Part shown: positions 63,525 through 64,000 of the stretch, piece by piece
How the letters are laid out: the number at the start of each line of letters is the position of its first letter
Position numbering within the stretch: the stretch's first letter is position 1
The notes under the pieces: generated by a model
Databases searched by the model: none
Told to the model about the DNA's origin: nothing
Seen by the model: only the letters and a program-made list of their open reading frames with translations
Translations under genes and position numbers: made by a program
Assembly (NCBI RefSeq): GCF_003977595.1
Contig: NZ_RYYR01000005.1
Location: forward strand, 1 to 64,000
Direction of reading: 5' to 3'
Origin: Lysinibacillus antri
GTDB lineage: Bacteria > Bacillota > Bacilli > Bacillales_A > Planococcaceae
DNA length: 64,000 bases

Positions 63525-64000
63525 TTATTTCGTTAATTGTTTTCTTACAAAACCACCGCTATAAAAACTAGCAAAGGATAGGATATAGGTTAGCAGAACG
63601 GCACTGATAATTGAAAAGTTCCAAGAAAGCTTAACAAGATCGCCACCTAAATCTAGGGACAGATTCACACTTATTAAAAATATAATGAAACATTGTAATA
63701 CAGTAAAAATGCTAGCGAAAATTGCCGTCTCTTTTAGCTTTAATTGATGAATATTAAATAACGTATAGCCACTTGCCCCGACTAACGCAATTAGAAGGAG
63801 TGTTAAGACAATTGGCGGAAGCATTGTAATCGATTCGCCCTCCATAAAGGAAAGGAGTATATTTTCATCATTGTTGCCAAAAAACCAGCGATACGTTTCC
63901 GATTGCAGTTCCGAAAACTCACTCGTCGCTGTCATATTCATTTTACCGAACATGGCCAAAAACCAAGTTATTATACTAACATAAATTGCTAACAGTCCAT
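63525..64000 (-). CDS. Integral membrane protein, 5' end beyond the window
   Basis: The frame stays open to base 64000 (GLLAIYVSIITWFLAMFGKMNM precedes any start here), so at least 158 codons belong to a longer gene. Five hydrophobic stretches are seen: at the edge, about 63825-63760, 63740-63700, 63660-63620 and 63600-63550. I recognise no family. It ends before xerD with its own terminator. Confidence 0.6.
   Translation of the reverse strand, partial: GLLAIYVSIITWFLAMFGKMNMTATSEFSELQSETYRWFFGNNDENILLSFMEGESITMLPPIVLTLLLIALVGASGYTLFNIHQLKLKETAIFASIFTVLQCFIIFLISVNLSLDLGGDLVKLSWNFSIISAVLLTYILSFASFYSGGFVRKQLTK

Overview
The window reads as a chromosomal segment of a low-GC, endospore-forming Bacillales. 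It carries the spoIIAA-spoIIAB-sigF operon, spoVAF, dacB, scpA/scpB, resABCDE-sigX-rsiX, glnRA, and fer-ypbB-recQ in a Bacillus-like order. Several neighbours present in Bacillus subtilis are missing (spmAB, spoVAA to spoVAE, dacF, the rib operon). Together with the repeat content this suggests a Lysinibacillus/Ureibacillus/Solibacillus-type organism. That is an inference from gene order and protein style, not a database result.

Region 1 (1-4500) is accessory: a chemoreceptor, a rifampin ADP-ribosyltransferase (arr), a small membrane protein and a stand-alone AAA ATPase. Region 2 (4500-25550) is a catabolic island. Its right-hand operon (25418 down to 19066) encodes a ring-hydroxylating two-component flavin monooxygenase, an extradiol dioxygenase, a C-C hydrolase, and the hydratase, acylating aldehyde dehydrogenase and aldolase of a meta-cleavage pathway, the same set as the steroid HsaACBD-EGF route. 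Its left-hand operon (14239 down to 6482) encodes a second extradiol dioxygenase, an FAD-synthetase-like protein, an isocitrate-lyase-family lyase, two fumarate-reductase/ketosteroid-dehydrogenase-type flavoproteins, an SDR, an HbpS/GlcG protein and an Asp/Glu-racemase-like protein lacking both catalytic cysteines. A V4R-PucR fusion regulator follows at 4520-6361. Both operons have catabolite-control-like cre sequences upstream. Between them lie a chemoreceptor, an MFS transporter, a truncated SDR and a scar of integrase, TetR and a structured repeat. My working model is that flavoprotein/SDR steps oxidise or aromatise an alicyclic or partly reduced ring to a phenol, which then enters meta-cleavage. 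The substrate is not known.

Region 3 (25800-48900) is core genome: bdr/ypdA, ypbG, ypbE, recQ-ypbB, divergent fer, fabI with a FapR box, a cupin, a TlpA-like thioredoxin, glnRA with GlnR boxes, ribU under an FMN riboswitch, sigX-rsiX with an autoregulatory ECF promoter, resABCDE, rluB, dacB, scpAB. Region 4 (48900-64000) holds a DUF309 gene, ribT, an unannotated 36-residue membrane ORF, lysA, spoVAF, sigF, spoIIAB, spoIIAA (with a consensus sigma-H promoter), a hypothetical gene, a sensor kinase reduced by an internal deletion beside its intact response regulator, a SulP transporter, pdp, deoB, xerD and a membrane protein cut by the window edge.

Intergenic DNA is rich in repeats: three arrays with an exact 20-21 bp period, five degenerate copies of a dispersed element, and a 142-bp three-hairpin element inside the left catabolic operon. 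No rRNA, tRNA or CRISPR array was seen.
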